NCBI GenBank assembly: GCA_945878355.1
Contig: CAMCTC010000017.1
Location: 3,922-67,921 of the forward strand
DNA length: 64,000 nt
Source: Bordetella parapertussis
GTDB taxonomy: Bacteria; Pseudomonadota; Gammaproteobacteria; Burkholderiales; Burkholderiaceae_C
Direction of reading: 5' to 3'
The position numbers were made by a program, and so were the translations under genes. Every line of letters starts with the position of its first letter. Within the stretch, counting starts at the first letter, position 1. Positions 63,837 through 64,000 of this stretch are shown here, piece by piece. The notes beneath the pieces were generated by a model. The model saw only the letters and a program-made list of their open reading frames with translations. It searched no databases and was not told where the DNA came from.

Positions 63837-64000
63837 TCAATGGTCATGGGCCGCTTCAGGCCGCTTGCAGCGCCTGGCCACGGACTGGCGCCCCAGGCAG
63901 GCCCACGCCCGCAGTCCCAGGTGCGCGGGGATCTTCTCAATCACCGGAGGATAGCGGGCGCACGATGCGGTGAAAGCCGCGCGGGCGTACGTCCAATCGT
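63837..64000 (-). mobile_element. IS91-like transposase remnant, C-terminal end (runs off the window)
   Basis: The minus strand encodes YPPVIEKIPAHLGLRAW before a stop at 63839-63837. PPVIEKIxxHLGL is a pattern typical of the C-terminus of IS91/Y2-type transposases. The upstream part lies outside the window. Its downstream flank ends at the broken rfbH, so the element or a deletion linked to it probably removed the rfbH start. Confidence 0.45.

Overview
The window is GC-rich, has almost entirely coding, tightly packed genes and carries a flagellar gene set in a Burkholderiales-like arrangement (flhA-flhF-flhG-fliA facing flgA-flgM-flgN). It most likely comes from a motile betaproteobacterium of the order Burkholderiales. 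Genus cannot be fixed from the sequence alone. No rRNA, tRNA or CRISPR array was seen.

Region 1 (1-10006) is metabolic. It holds an iron/polyamine-type ABC permease and ATPase, a CaiB-type CoA-transferase, two enoyl-CoA hydratase-family proteins, a DUF1800/DUF1501 pair of probably exported proteins, and a divergent long-chain acyl-CoA synthetase. Region 2 (10266-12449) holds two unknown small proteins and a response regulator whose HD-GYP domain has lost metal-binding residues.

Region 3 (12828-35638) is flagellar. Six unrecognised, mostly overlapping genes run straight into flgA, flgM and flgN. Facing them are fliA, a FlhG-like protein without a Walker A motif, flhF and flhA. Then come a NarL-type regulator with its sensor kinase, two tandem paralogous glycosyltransferases, a methyltransferase, and the filament genes fliC, flaG, fliD and fliS.

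Region 4 (35716-47599, minus strand) is a type I secretion locus placed directly beside the filament genes. It has an HlyB-type exporter, an HlyD-type adaptor and two probable substrates: a 2023-residue RTX/M10 metalloprotease and a 555-residue paralogue. Both substrates contain long arrays of an eight-residue repeat (about 130 and 32 copies) and end in a shared EF-hand-like domain. The smaller substrate gene has upstream a sigma-28-like promoter that is almost the same as the one before fliC, which suggests it belongs to the late flagellar regulon.

Region 5 (47935-64000) is a surface-glycan region. It begins with a TPR/SPINDLY-type O-GlcNAc transferase-like protein. A ddhD-ddhA-ddhB-ddhC order (E3 reductase, rfbF, rfbG, rfbH) then makes CDP-4-keto-3,6-dideoxy-D-glucose, followed by a split transketolase-like pair that could add a two-carbon branch. 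The most unusual gene is here: rfbH is fused in frame behind a complete MazF/PemK-like toxin domain, with a small antitoxin-like gene just upstream. A second rfbH copy at 62548-63630 is destroyed by nonsense, frameshift and deletion lesions, so the fusion is the only intact rfbH in the window. Glycosyltransferases, methyltransferases, an epimerase and transposase remnants (IS66-like, IS91-like) complete the region.
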